Source of the DNA: Candidatus Scybalocola faecigallinarum
Lineage (GTDB): Bacteria > Bacillota > Clostridia > Lachnospirales > Lachnospiraceae
DNA: 64,000 nucleotides
Direction of reading: 5' to 3'
Assembly: GCA_018711005.1 (NCBI GenBank)
Contig: DVIT01000062.1
Coordinates: forward strand, 44,694 to 108,693
Under the pieces are notes generated by a model. That model was not told the origin of the DNA and made no database searches. It saw only the letters and a program-made list of their open reading frames with translations. Below are positions 8,759 to 17,158 of the stretch, piece after piece (within the stretch, counting starts at the first letter, position 1; each line of letters opens with the position of its first letter). Both the position numbers and the translations under genes were made by a program.

Positions 8759-9769
8759 ATGGAAAAACTTATAATTCCGGAAGGCTATAAATCTCCCCTG
8801 GATATAAGGGAGACGGAAATTGCTATTAAATATGTGAAGGACTATTTTGAGCGGGAGCTGGCAAACCAGCTGAACCTTACCCGTGTGTCGGCGCCTTTAT
8901 TTGTAGAGCCGGAAAGCGGCCTGAATGACACCTTAAACGGCGTTGAGCGGCCGGTGAGCTTTGGGATTAAAGAACAGGCGGACCGGGAGGTGGAAATCGT
9001 CCATTCCCTGGCCAAGTGGAAACGTTATGCGTTAAAACGCTATGGCTTTCATCATGGCGAAGGTCTTTATACAGATATGAATGCAATCCGCAGAGATGAA
9101 GATACAGATAATCTGCATTCTCTTTTTGTGGATCAGTGGGACTGGGAAAAGATCATTGATAAGGAAGAACGGAACTTTGATACATTAAAAGAAAATGTGC
9201 GCCGGGTATACGATGCCCTGCGTTATACAGAGAAATATATGTCTGAGAAATATGGCTATATTAAACCGATCCTTCCGGATGAAATTTATTTCCTGACTTC
9301 TCAGGAATTAGAAGATATGTACCCGGACAAAACGCCCAAGGAAAGAGAAAACGAGATCGTCCGTTTAAAAGGCGCGGTATTTCTTATGCAGATCGGCGGC
9401 GACCTGGCTTCCGGAGAGCCTCATGACGGCCGGGCGCCGGACTATGATGACTGGTCATTAAATGGAGATATTCTGGTGTACTATCCGGTACTGGATATGG
9501 CACTGGAACTTTCCTCCATGGGCATCCGTGTCGATGAGGAAGCCCTTGTACGCCAGCTGGCCATACGGGGATGCCCGGAGCGGGCGCAGCTTCCGTTCCA
9601 GAGAGCTCTTTTGGACGGGAAGCTTCCCTATACCATTGGCGGAGGTATCGGCCAGTCCAGAATCTGTATGTTTTTCTTAAGAAAGGCCCATGTGGGCGAG
9701 GTTCAATCTTCCATTTGGCCACAGGGCATTCTTGAAGCCTGCGAAGAAAAAGGCGTGTGGCTCCTGTAA
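8759..9769 (+). CDS. asnA: aspartate--ammonia ligase (asparagine synthetase A)
   Basis: Makes asparagine from aspartate, ammonia and ATP in the cytoplasm. The 336-residue protein has the full family signature: RVSAPLFVEPESGLND near the start, SLAKWKRYAL, YTDMNAIRRDE, DQWDWEK, and a C-terminal GGGIGQSRICMFFL followed by GEVQSSIWP, typical of this class II aminoacyl-tRNA-synthetase-like fold. The ribosome site GGGAGGA precedes the ATG by eight bases. It follows a long structured leader that may regulate it. Confidence 0.97.
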   Translation: MEKLIIPEGYKSPLDIRETEIAIKYVKDYFERELANQLNLTRVSAPLFVEPESGLNDTLNGVERPVSFGIKEQADREVEIVHSLAKWKRYALKRYGFHHGEGLYTDMNAIRRDEDTDNLHSLFVDQWDWEKIIDKEERNFDTLKENVRRVYDALRYTEKYMSEKYGYIKPILPDEIYFLTSQELEDMYPDKTPKERENEIVRLKGAVFLMQIGGDLASGEPHDGRAPDYDDWSLNGDILVYYPVLDMALELSSMGIRVDEEALVRQLAIRGCPERAQLPFQRALLDGKLPYTIGGGIGQSRICMFFLRKAHVGEVQSSIWPQGILEACEEKGVWLL

Positions 9770-9783
9770 GGCCCACCCCGGCC

Positions 9784-9827
9784 GCCTGCAGGGCATCCCG
9801 TATGCTATGCCCTTCGGGCCGGCAGGC
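9784..9827. other. GC-rich hairpin between asnA and the CotS-like gene
   Basis: Outer GCCTGC (9784-9789) with GCAGGC (9822-9827) and inner AGGGCAT/ATGCCCT form a long stem. There is no T run, so termination is unproven. Confidence 0.4.
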
Positions 9828-9919
9828 TGCGCCCGACAAGGTATATTTTTATGGTTCCCTTCATATGTTAGACGTAAAAACACGTTGTTTTTGGTTCTTA
9901 ATGTATGGAGGGATTTTTT

Positions 9920-10966
9920 GTGGACGAAAAAATCAGGGAGATCTTAGATAAGTATTCTTTTAACGTGGCCTCGGTCTGCCGGGGGCGGGGGGCTTATATA
10001 TGCAGTACGGACCAGGGACTGCGCATTATGCGGGAATATTTTCCGGCTCCCTCCCGGCTTGTGTTTGAATCCCTTGTAAAATACACAATACGGGACCGGG
10101 GCTATATGAACGTGGACCAGCTGGTGGTCAATGGGGAGGGAGAGCTGTTTACCAAAAACCGGTACGATAAAAATTTTGTGGTGCGGGAATGGTTTGAAGG
10201 CCGGGAATGTGATATGCAAAGGCCGGAGGATCTTACCGCTTTGGCGGTTAATCTGGCAAAGCTTCATAAAACCATGCGCAAGGTGCCGTTAAGTCCGGAA
10301 ATGGCAGAAAAATACACCTATGGGGATACAAAAATGGTTTTGGAAAAACATTGCCGGGAGATGCGTTCCATCCGCAATTATATGAAAGGCTGCCGCCAGA
10401 AAAAAGCATTTGAAAATCTGTACCTGGAATATTATGAAATCTTTGCCCGTCAGGCCCGGGATGCAGTCAATGCTCTGGATGATCATGATTACAGGCAGCT
10501 GGCGGAAAGAACCCGCCAGGAGCATACCTTGTGCCACGGGGACTATAACCATCACAATGTCATCATTATGAAAGGACAGACCCGGGAGCGGATGGCTCAG
10601 GACGGCCATTGCCTTCCGGTGATGGCAACAGTGAATTTTGACCGGATGCACATTAATATCCAGGTCAATGATCTGTATTTATTTTTGCGCAAGGTTATGG
10701 AAAAAAACAGCTGGAATGTGGATCTTGGTATTTCTCTTGTGAATGCCTATGACCGGGAACGGCCGATGAGCAGGGAGGAAAAAAAGTATCTTTATATTTT
10801 AATGCTTTTTCCTGAAAAGTTCTGGAAGATCGCCAACCATTATTACAATACCCGGAAAAGCTGGACCTGCGGCCGTAATCAGGAAAAACTGGAAGCATTT
10901 ATCCATATCCGGGCGCTGCGGGAGCATTTCCTGGAATGCTTTTATAAAGAATATGGCAAAGCTTAA
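9920..10966 (+). CDS. CotS-family spore coat kinase-like protein
   Basis: Aminoglycoside-phosphotransferase-fold protein of about 348 residues, of the CotS/YutH family found in the coats of spore formers. The kinase-like catalytic loop is HGDYNHHNVI, and the metal-binding segment usually written D-F-D/E appears as NFDRMHIN. The start is the GTG at 9920, seven bases after GGAGGG; an upstream in-frame ATG at 9905 overlaps that ribosome site and is rejected. Substrate and activity are unknown; many family members have structural roles in the spore coat. Confidence 0.78.
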   Translation: MDEKIREILDKYSFNVASVCRGRGAYICSTDQGLRIMREYFPAPSRLVFESLVKYTIRDRGYMNVDQLVVNGEGELFTKNRYDKNFVVREWFEGRECDMQRPEDLTALAVNLAKLHKTMRKVPLSPEMAEKYTYGDTKMVLEKHCREMRSIRNYMKGCRQKKAFENLYLEYYEIFARQARDAVNALDDHDYRQLAERTRQEHTLCHGDYNHHNVIIMKGQTRERMAQDGHCLPVMATVNFDRMHINIQVNDLYLFLRKVMEKNSWNVDLGISLVNAYDRERPMSREEKKYLYILMLFPEKFWKIANHYYNTRKSWTCGRNQEKLEAFIHIRALREHFLECFYKEYGKA

Positions 10967-10995
10967 AATCACAAGCTTGCGGCCAGTGCGTAACC

Positions 10996-11073
10996 GGCGC
11001 CTGGCGCAGCAAAAACACCTCAAATCCGCACATTTTCTGCTAAAAATGGCTCCTTTTCGGTGTTTTGCGCCAC
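10996..11073. repeat. intergenic inverted repeat, family 2 copy A
   Basis: In the 344-bp gap before the phosphoglucomutase gene. A GGCGCCTGGCGC block leads into AAAAACACCTCAAAT, with a matching right arm GGTGTTTTGCGCC near 11059-11072. A related 30-base block occurs at 24185-24214, with 25 of 30 positions identical. Confidence 0.5.
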
Positions 11074-11078
11074 ACAAA

Positions 11079-11113
11079 GTCATAAATTCTCATGAAGGTA
11101 TGAAATTTATGAC
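11079..11113. promoter_or_regulatory. 10-bp dyad upstream of phosphoglucomutase
   Basis: GTCATAAATT (11079-11088) pairs perfectly with AATTTATGAC (11104-11113), with inner CAT/ATG. No T run follows. It may be an operator or part of the intergenic repeat. Confidence 0.4.
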
Positions 11114-11200
11114 CTTTTATCGCTGGTATCATAATAATGAAAATGCACAAAAAATGTCAAAATAAGTCGGCCCTCCATGTCTAATATGGTTAAATTTAGC

Positions 11201-11229
11201 TTTATTTTTATGAGGAAATGTATTATAAT
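11201..11229 (+). promoter_or_regulatory. probable promoter of phosphoglucomutase
   Basis: TTTATT (11201-11206), 17-bp spacer, consensus TATAAT (11224-11229). The leader downstream contains ATGGCTGAACTGTAACC (11261-11277), which recurs near 31740. Confidence 0.5.
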
Positions 11230-11310
11230 AAACTTGGATCAGATTCACAGGATCAGACGTATGGCTGAACTGTAACCACATTTTTTTGATGAATTTAGGA
11301 GGTAATTCCA

Positions 11311-13041
11311 ATGGACTACAAAAAGATTTATGAGGAGTGGCTTGCCAACCCCTACTTTGATGAAGCAACAAAAGCAGAGCTTTTAAGCATCAAAGATGAT
11401 GAAAACGAGATTAAAGAGCGTTTTTATATGGATCTGGAATTTGGAACCGCAGGTCTGCGGGGTATTATCGGTGCGGGGATCAACCGTATGAACAAATACG
11501 TTGTGCGCAAGACAACTCAGGGCCTTGCTAATTACATTAAAAAGCAGGGCGGAGAGAGCAAAGGTGTAGCCATTGCGTATGACTCCCGCCGTATGTCCCC
11601 GGAATTTTCCGAAGAAGCTGCTCTGTGCCTGGCTGCCAACGGCATTAAGGCATACCGTTTTGAATCTTTAAGACCCACACCGGAGCTTTCCTTTGCTGTA
11701 CGTCACTTAGGATGCATTGCCGGTATTAACATTACTGCCAGCCACAATCCGCCGGAATATAACGGATACAAAGTTTACTGGGAGGACGGCGCTCAGATCA
11801 CACCGCCTCATGATACAGGAATCATGGACGAGGTAAAAGCCGTTACCGATTATAATAACGTACTTACTATGGACAAGGAAGCTGCCCAGGCTACCGGACT
11901 TTATGTGACCATTGGCCAGGAAGTGGACGATGCTTACATTGGCGAGCTGAAAAAACAGGTTAAACATATGGACAGCATTAAAGCTGTAGGCGACGAGTTA
12001 AAGATCGTATACACACCCCTTCACGGCACAGGTAATATTCCGGCCAGAAGAATCCTTAAAGAGATCGGCTTTAACAACGTATATGTTGTACCTGAGCAGG
12101 AGCTGCCGGACGGCGAGTTCCCAACGGTAAGCTATCCTAATCCGGAAGCGGACGAAGCCTTTGTCCTTGGCCTTGAGCTGGCAAAGAAGATCGATGCAGA
12201 CCTTGTTCTTGCCACAGACCCGGATGCAGACCGTCTTGGTGTGCGTGTAAAAGATAAAAACGGCGAGTATCATTGCCTCACCGGAAACATGTCCGGATGC
12301 CTTCTGGCCGAGTATACCATCAGCCAGTGGAAGGAATTAAAAGGACTGCCTGAGGACGGCGCCCTGATCAAAACCATTGTAACAACCAATATGGCAGATG
12401 CCATTGCCAAGCATTATAACATCCGCCTTATTGAGTGCCTCACAGGCTTTAAGTATATTGGACAGCAGATCCTTGGCTTTGAGACCAGCGGAAAAGGTAC
12501 ATATCTTTTCGGTTTTGAAGAAAGCTACGGCTGCCTGATCGGTACCCATGCCAGAGATAAGGACGCTATTGTAGCAACCATGGCTCTGTGCGAGGCTGCC
12601 GCATACTACAGGACCCAGGGCAAGACATTGTGGGATGCCATGATCGATATGTATGAGAAATATGGCTACTACAAAGACGATGTAAAATCCATTTCCCTGT
12701 CCGGTATTGAAGGACTTGCCAAGATCCAGTCCATTATGGAAACACTTCGCAACAATCCGCCCAAGGAACTGGCAGGCTATAAGGTGCTTTCTACAAGAGA
12801 CTACAAGAAAGATGAGATCGTTGACCTGGCTACAGGCAATGTAACACCCACAGGACTTCCATCTTCCAACGTACTGTACTATGATATGAACGACGATGCA
12901 TGGCTTTGCGTTCGTCCTTCCGGTACAGAACCTAAGATCAAGTTCTACTATGGCATTAAAGGCACTTCCCTGGAGGACGCTGACGAAAAGTCCGCAACTC
13001 TTGGCAAAGCAGTGCTTGATATGATCAACGCTATGATCTGA
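11311..13041 (+). CDS. phosphoglucomutase / phosphomannomutase (PgcA type)
   Basis: Interconverts hexose 1- and 6-phosphates, feeding cell-envelope sugar synthesis. The 576-residue four-domain protein shows the phosphoserine loop TASHNPPEYNGYK (Ser144), the magnesium loop DPDADRLGV, the sugar-recognition segment FGFEESYGCLIG and the phosphate-binding RPSGTEPKIKFY. A strong AGGAGGT is seven bases before the ATG. It is monocistronic, with its own promoter and terminator. The long N-terminal domain fits the clostridial/bacillary alpha-PGM group rather than the GlmM group. Confidence 0.94.
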   Translation: MDYKKIYEEWLANPYFDEATKAELLSIKDDENEIKERFYMDLEFGTAGLRGIIGAGINRMNKYVVRKTTQGLANYIKKQGGESKGVAIAYDSRRMSPEFSEEAALCLAANGIKAYRFESLRPTPELSFAVRHLGCIAGINITASHNPPEYNGYKVYWEDGAQITPPHDTGIMDEVKAVTDYNNVLTMDKEAAQATGLYVTIGQEVDDAYIGELKKQVKHMDSIKAVGDELKIVYTPLHGTGNIPARRILKEIGFNNVYVVPEQELPDGEFPTVSYPNPEADEAFVLGLELAKKIDADLVLATDPDADRLGVRVKDKNGEYHCLTGNMSGCLLAEYTISQWKELKGLPEDGALIKTIVTTNMADAIAKHYNIRLIECLTGFKYIGQQILGFETSGKGTYLFGFEESYGCLIGTHARDKDAIVATMALCEAAAYYRTQGKTLWDAMIDMYEKYGYYKDDVKSISLSGIEGLAKIQSIMETLRNNPPKELAGYKVLSTRDYKKDEIVDLATGNVTPTGLPSSNVLYYDMNDDAWLCVRPSGTEPKIKFYYGIKGTSLEDADEKSATLGKAVLDMINAMI

Positions 13042-13055
13042 ATATGAAATCCCGG

Positions 13056-13095
13056 CGCCGGCTGTTCCCATAAAGGGCAGCCGGCGTTGCTTTTT
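13056..13095 (+). terminator. intrinsic terminator after phosphoglucomutase
   Basis: Perfect 9-bp stem CGCCGGCTG (13056-13064) / CAGCCGGCG (13078-13086), then TTGCTTTTT. Confidence 0.8.
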
Positions 13096-13219
13096 GAGGG
13101 ATACGCCCGGCAAGCGGCCGCCATGCCTGCATGCGGGGCGCCGTTTTTTAAAAGGCATGTCATAATTTCTTCCATACCCGCATAGGCTTTAGTAAAACCT
13201 TTGGAAGGGTCTGAGCTTT

Positions 13220-13642
13220 ATGAGATTTCTAAAAAAATGCGCGGCTGCGGCTGCCCTTATTCTGGGATTTTCCATACTTTTAGGGTGCGGCAGTATTACA
13301 ACATCCGAGGCCAAGCTGGCGGATCTGGATTTTACCGTTGTTTCTGAGACCAATATCCAGGAAGATATTAAAGAGCTTATTGAAGAAAAAAAGGAAAGTC
13401 CTTTTCAGATGACCTACAGTGACGGCAACTACAAATATATTGTGATTGGCTACGGAGAGCAGGCCAGCGGCGGTTACAGCATTCAGGTGGCAGAGGTCTA
13501 TGAGACTGAAAATACCATTTGCGTCCGGACATCCCTTTTAGGTCCGGATGAAAGCGAAGCAGGAGCCACGGAGCCCTCCTATCCCTATATTGTCATTAAG
13601 ATCGAAAATCTGGATAAAACCGTGGTGTTTCCGGAAAGTTAG
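13220..13642 (+). CDS. small lipoprotein with PrcB_C-like domain
   Basis: 140-residue secreted lipoprotein. It has a basic N-terminus (MRFLKKC), a hydrophobic stretch and the lipobox LLGC, so Cys would be lipidated at the membrane surface. The C-terminal ~70 residues (GYGEQASGGYSIQVAEVYE, later PSYPYIVIKI) match the PrcB C-terminal pattern of a glycine-rich strand followed by a proline-containing strand. PrcB in treponemes is part of a protease complex; any such role here is inference. It lies 58 bases upstream of sipL and may share its transcription. Confidence 0.62.
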   Translation: MRFLKKCAAAAALILGFSILLGCGSITTSEAKLADLDFTVVSETNIQEDIKELIEEKKESPFQMTYSDGNYKYIVIGYGEQASGGYSIQVAEVYETENTICVRTSLLGPDESEAGATEPSYPYIVIKIENLDKTVVFPES

Positions 13643-13700
13643 TCATAATATCCTCTTTTGCAGAATATCTTTTAGATAGAAATGCAAGGAGGATATTTTT

Positions 13701-15293
13701 ATGGAGATAATAAAAAAACGCATCCGGACCAATCAGTTTAAGGGTCGTGCGTTTACTCAGGTGACTCTGGACGATGATTTTAATGTTCCGGATGTACGGC
13801 CGGATATTGACAAGATCATCCAGGAGAACGGAGATATAAAGATCACAGAAGTGCGGGTTATGGAAGGAAAGGTAAGCATCCACGGCAAGCTGGACTTTGC
13901 GGTACTTTATATTAGCGGCTATGATGCCCGGCCCATCCATCACATGGACGGCAGCATTGATTTTGAAGAAGTGGTGAATATGGACAATGTGGCTGAGGGA
14001 GACGATGTTAAGGTATCCTGGGACATGGAAGATCTCAGGACCAGTCTGATCAACAGCCGGAAGCTGAGCGTGCGCTCCATTATTTCCTTAAGCTTAAGCG
14101 CCAGCTGTATTGTGGAGATCGAAGCTGCCCAGAAGGTCAGCGATCCGGCAGGAATATGCACTAGAAGCCGGCGGATTGATACAAGCCAGATACATATCCA
14201 GAAAAAAGATACGTTCCGCATAAAGGATGAGATTAGCGTGCCGGCCAATAAGCCTAATATCCTGGAAATATTGTGGAATGCAGCGGCTCTGGATAATCTG
14301 GATATACGGCTGGTAGACGATAAGATCAGCCTTCGGGGAGAGCTGGAAATTTTTGTCATGTATTCCAGCGAGGAAGAAAAAAATCCCCTTCAGTTTTTTA
14401 ATACCTCTGTAGGATTTTCCGGAAATCTGGAATGCCACGGTGCAAAGGAGGAAATGATCGGCCACATCACAGCCAAGATCATCCATACAGAGATCGAGGT
14501 GCGTCGGGATGCTGACATGGAGGCCAGAAATGTAGGCATTGAGGTGGTCCTGGAGCTGGAAATGGCCGTATATGAAGATGAATCTGTGGAAATCCTTAAG
14601 GATGTTTATGCATTGGACCGGAAATTAACGCCAGTGTACCGTCCCGTAGTCTTTGACAATATTTTAATGAAAAACCAGTCTAATGTGCGGCTCCATCAAA
14701 GGATCAAAATAAAAAATGACCAGGCAAAGATCCTTCAGATCTGCCAGGCCGGGGGACACATAAAGATCGACCGTACCCAGATCAATGAAAGCGGGATCCT
14801 TGTGGAAGGCGTTGTTTATGTGCAGATCCTTTATGTGGCTGCTGACGATAAGGTGCCGGTCAATGCCATTAAGGGAATGGTGCCTTTTTCCAGTCAGATC
14901 GAGATTCCGGATATGGATGATTCCTGTACCTATGAAATCGCCCCGGTGCTGGAGCAGGTCAGCTCCAACATGCAGGACAGCGAGGAAATCGAGATCAAAA
15001 TGATGCTGGTATTATCTGCTATTGTATTTAAGCGGGTGAAGGCAGATATTATTGAGGAGATCCGTGAAGAACCGGCTGACGAAGCCATGGCGGAACAGAT
15101 GCCGGGGATCATTGGCTATATTGTCCGGCCGGGAGATGAGCTTTGGACGTTAGCTAAAAATTTTAATACGACGACAGATGAGATCATGGCAGCCAACGGC
15201 CTGGAGCAGGAGCAGCTGGCCGTTCGGCAAAAGCTGGTGATCATGCGGCGGATTTGCAGTGATCATGCGTCTTCTCAGAATGCCAATGACTGA
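13701..15293 (+). CDS. sipL: SPOCS-domain / LysM spore coat morphogenetic protein, SipL-like
   Basis: Spore coat assembly protein resembling SipL of Clostridioides, which binds the coat ATPase SpoIVA on the forespore surface. The 530 residues contain repeated DUF3794 (SPOCS) domains, with the recurring pattern seen in VSIHGKLDFAVLYIS, ISLRGELEIFVMYSS and ILVEGVVYVQILYVA, and a C-terminal LysM domain (about 475-522) starting GYIVRPGDELWTLAKNFN. LysM in SipL mediates the SpoIVA interaction. AAGGAGG precedes the ATG. Mother-cell expression is expected, but no clear sigma-E promoter was identified. Confidence 0.87.
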   Translation: MEIIKKRIRTNQFKGRAFTQVTLDDDFNVPDVRPDIDKIIQENGDIKITEVRVMEGKVSIHGKLDFAVLYISGYDARPIHHMDGSIDFEEVVNMDNVAEGDDVKVSWDMEDLRTSLINSRKLSVRSIISLSLSASCIVEIEAAQKVSDPAGICTRSRRIDTSQIHIQKKDTFRIKDEISVPANKPNILEILWNAAALDNLDIRLVDDKISLRGELEIFVMYSSEEEKNPLQFFNTSVGFSGNLECHGAKEEMIGHITAKIIHTEIEVRRDADMEARNVGIEVVLELEMAVYEDESVEILKDVYALDRKLTPVYRPVVFDNILMKNQSNVRLHQRIKIKNDQAKILQICQAGGHIKIDRTQINESGILVEGVVYVQILYVAADDKVPVNAIKGMVPFSSQIEIPDMDDSCTYEIAPVLEQVSSNMQDSEEIEIKMMLVLSAIVFKRVKADIIEEIREEPADEAMAEQMPGIIGYIVRPGDELWTLAKNFNTTTDEIMAANGLEQEQLAVRQKLVIMRRICSDHASSQNAND

Positions 15294-15324
15294 ATCGCTG
15301 CTGCGGTTCTCCGTAAACAGTAAT

Positions 15325-15365
15325 GTAAGAATCCGGTTGCAACAACCGGATTCTTACTGTATAAT
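15325..15365 (+). promoter_or_regulatory. perfect 14-bp palindrome interleaved with the ispE promoter
   Basis: GTAAGAATCCGGTT (15325-15338) and AACCGGATTCTTAC (15344-15357) are perfect complements with a 5-base loop. The -35 box TTGCAA (15337-15342) lies across the loop, the 17-bp spacer is the right arm, and TATAAT follows at 15360-15365. No T run follows either arm, so an operator or 5' structure is more likely than a simple terminator. Confidence 0.65.
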
Positions 15366-15398
15366 GTATACAACACTCAGATAAAGGAGAATGAATCT

Positions 15399-16265
15399 AT
15401 GGATCGTATACTGCTTAAAGCAATGGGAAAAATCAATCTGGGGCTGGATGTGGTGCGGCGCCGTCCTGACGGGTATCATGAGGTAAAGATGGTCATGCAG
15501 ACGGTAAATCTGTATGATAAGGTGGAGATCACCGCTGAGTCTAAGCCCGGCATACGTATTTCTGCTAATCTGTCATTTCTTCCTGTAAACGAAAATAATA
15601 TTGTATATAAAGCTGCGGCCCTCCTTATGGACCGTTATGGTATTGATCAGGGGGTGAACATCCGCCTGGAAAAGCATATCCCTGTGGCAGCAGGTATGGC
15701 CGGGGGAAGCACAGACGGAGCTGCGGTGCTTTACGGCATGAACCGGATTTTTTCTCTGGGTTTAAGCAAAAAGACACTTATGGAGCTGGGCGTGACCCTT
15801 GGAGCAGATGTACCCTATTGTATCATGCGGGGAACGGCACTTTCAGAGGGGATCGGAGAAGTGCTTACGCCACTGCCGCCTATGCCGGACTGCTGGATTC
15901 TTATAGCCCGGCCGCCGGTAAGCGTTTCCACAAAATTTGTTTATGAAAATCTCCATTTGGAAAATATCAGCAGGCATCCGGATATTGACGGTATTGTACA
16001 GGCTATCCGGGACAGCGACCTTCACGGTATGTGCAGCCGTCTGGAAAATGTTCTGGAAACCGTGACCGTGAAAAAGCATCCGGAAATTGATGAGATTAAA
16101 AAGTTTATGTGCCAGCGGGGGGCCATCAGTGCCTTAATGAGCGGCAGCGGCCCCACTGTGTTTGGTATTTTTACAGACGAACGGGAAACACGCAGCGCCT
16201 GTGAAGCCTTAAAGGAGACAGGTATGGCCCGGCAGGTTTATGTGGTAAAGCCATTTAATCCTTAA
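15399..16265 (+). CDS. ispE: 4-diphosphocytidyl-2-C-methyl-D-erythritol kinase
   Basis: GHMP kinase that phosphorylates CDP-methylerythritol in the non-mevalonate isoprenoid pathway. 288 residues, the family length. Motif 1 is KINLGLDVVRRRPDGYHEV, the ATP-binding glycine-rich loop is PVAAGMAGGSTDGAAVL (Gly where most homologues have Ala), and the C-terminal GHMP motif is ALMSGSGPTVFG. No other isoprenoid gene is adjacent. Its promoter overlaps a large perfect palindrome. Placement between spore and regulator genes resembles the Firmicute ispE-regulator context. Confidence 0.96.
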   Translation: MDRILLKAMGKINLGLDVVRRRPDGYHEVKMVMQTVNLYDKVEITAESKPGIRISANLSFLPVNENNIVYKAAALLMDRYGIDQGVNIRLEKHIPVAAGMAGGSTDGAAVLYGMNRIFSLGLSKKTLMELGVTLGADVPYCIMRGTALSEGIGEVLTPLPPMPDCWILIARPPVSVSTKFVYENLHLENISRHPDIDGIVQAIRDSDLHGMCSRLENVLETVTVKKHPEIDEIKKFMCQRGAISALMSGSGPTVFGIFTDERETRSACEALKETGMARQVYVVKPFNP

Positions 16266-16307
16266 ATAAAGTCTGGTATACAAAGTGCGGAGGAATCCGC
16301 AGATGAC

Positions 16308-16339
16308 GGGGGCAAATCTTTTGCCCCCCAACGTTTTTT
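16308..16339 (+). terminator. intrinsic terminator after ispE
   Basis: GGGGGCAAA (16308-16316) with TTTGCCCCC (16320-16328), then T6. A small TGCGGA/TCCGCA hairpin precedes it at 16286-16301. Confidence 0.8.
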
Positions 16340-16360
16340 AATATACGAGGTTGGTAAATA

Positions 16361-17044
16361 ATGAAAGAATTTACAATGAATACAAATGCGTATCTGCCTT
16401 TAAGAGATGTGGTTTTTAATACGCTGCGGGACGCCATATTAAGAGGAGACCTGGAGCCGGGGGAACGGCTGATGGAGATCGCTCTGGCGAATCGTCTTGG
16501 GGTGAGCCGTACACCTATCCGGGAGGCGATCCGAAAGCTTGAACTGGAAGGGCTTGTTGTTATGATTCCCAGACGGGGCGCTCAGGTGGCCAGCATTACC
16601 CAAAAAGACCTTCAGGATGTTTTAGAGGTGCGTACATCTTTGGAAGAACTGGCGGTAAGCCTTGCCTGCGAGCGTATCCAGCCCCAGCAGATCGGGCAGC
16701 TGGAAGAAGCTTTAAAAAAATTTGAGGAAGCTCTTGCCGGTACCGATGTAACGGCCATTGCCCGGGCTGATGTGGATTTTCACGATGTGATCTTTTCTTC
16801 CACAGGCAATGCCCGCCTTGTCCAGATCCTTAATAATCTCCGGGAACAAATGTACCGGTACCGCCTGGAATATCTGAAAGATTTTTCCAGTCACAGCCGT
16901 CTGCTTCAGGAGCATAAGGAGCTTCTCAGAGCAATTTGTGCCCATGATAAGGAAACGGCATCAAAGATTATCCGAACGCATATTTACAATCAGGAGATTT
17001 CCGTGATCCGTCATATCCGTCAGAACCAGGATGGAAAGGAATGA
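16361..17044 (+). CDS. GntR family regulator, FadR/FCD subfamily
   Basis: 227-residue transcription factor. An N-terminal winged helix (about 10-75) has the hallmark LANRLGVSRTPIREAIRKLE; the C-terminal all-helical FCD effector domain (about 85-220) shows the metal-ligand pattern DVDFHDVIF and later EHKELLRAI. FCD regulators usually sense small carboxylates, but the ligand is not evident. It follows ispE after a terminator, an arrangement frequent in Clostridia, yet no target gene is obvious nearby. Confidence 0.9.
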   Translation: MKEFTMNTNAYLPLRDVVFNTLRDAILRGDLEPGERLMEIALANRLGVSRTPIREAIRKLELEGLVVMIPRRGAQVASITQKDLQDVLEVRTSLEELAVSLACERIQPQQIGQLEEALKKFEEALAGTDVTAIARADVDFHDVIFSSTGNARLVQILNNLREQMYRYRLEYLKDFSSHSRLLQEHKELLRAICAHDKETASKIIRTHIYNQEISVIRHIRQNQDGKE

Positions 17045-17158
17045 AAGGCAGGCAAAAAGCCGCCATCTGCCCGTGGGAGGATGGCTGAATAGATACAAAA
17101 AAACTGCATACAATAATCCCGTAAAAACTGATGCGAAAACAGCAGCAGGAGGGATGAT

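Noticed and set aside
17086..17118. Sigma-G promoter for the ger operon
   Set aside because: TGAATA and CATACAA look right but are only 15 bases apart, shorter than expected; kept only as a remark.
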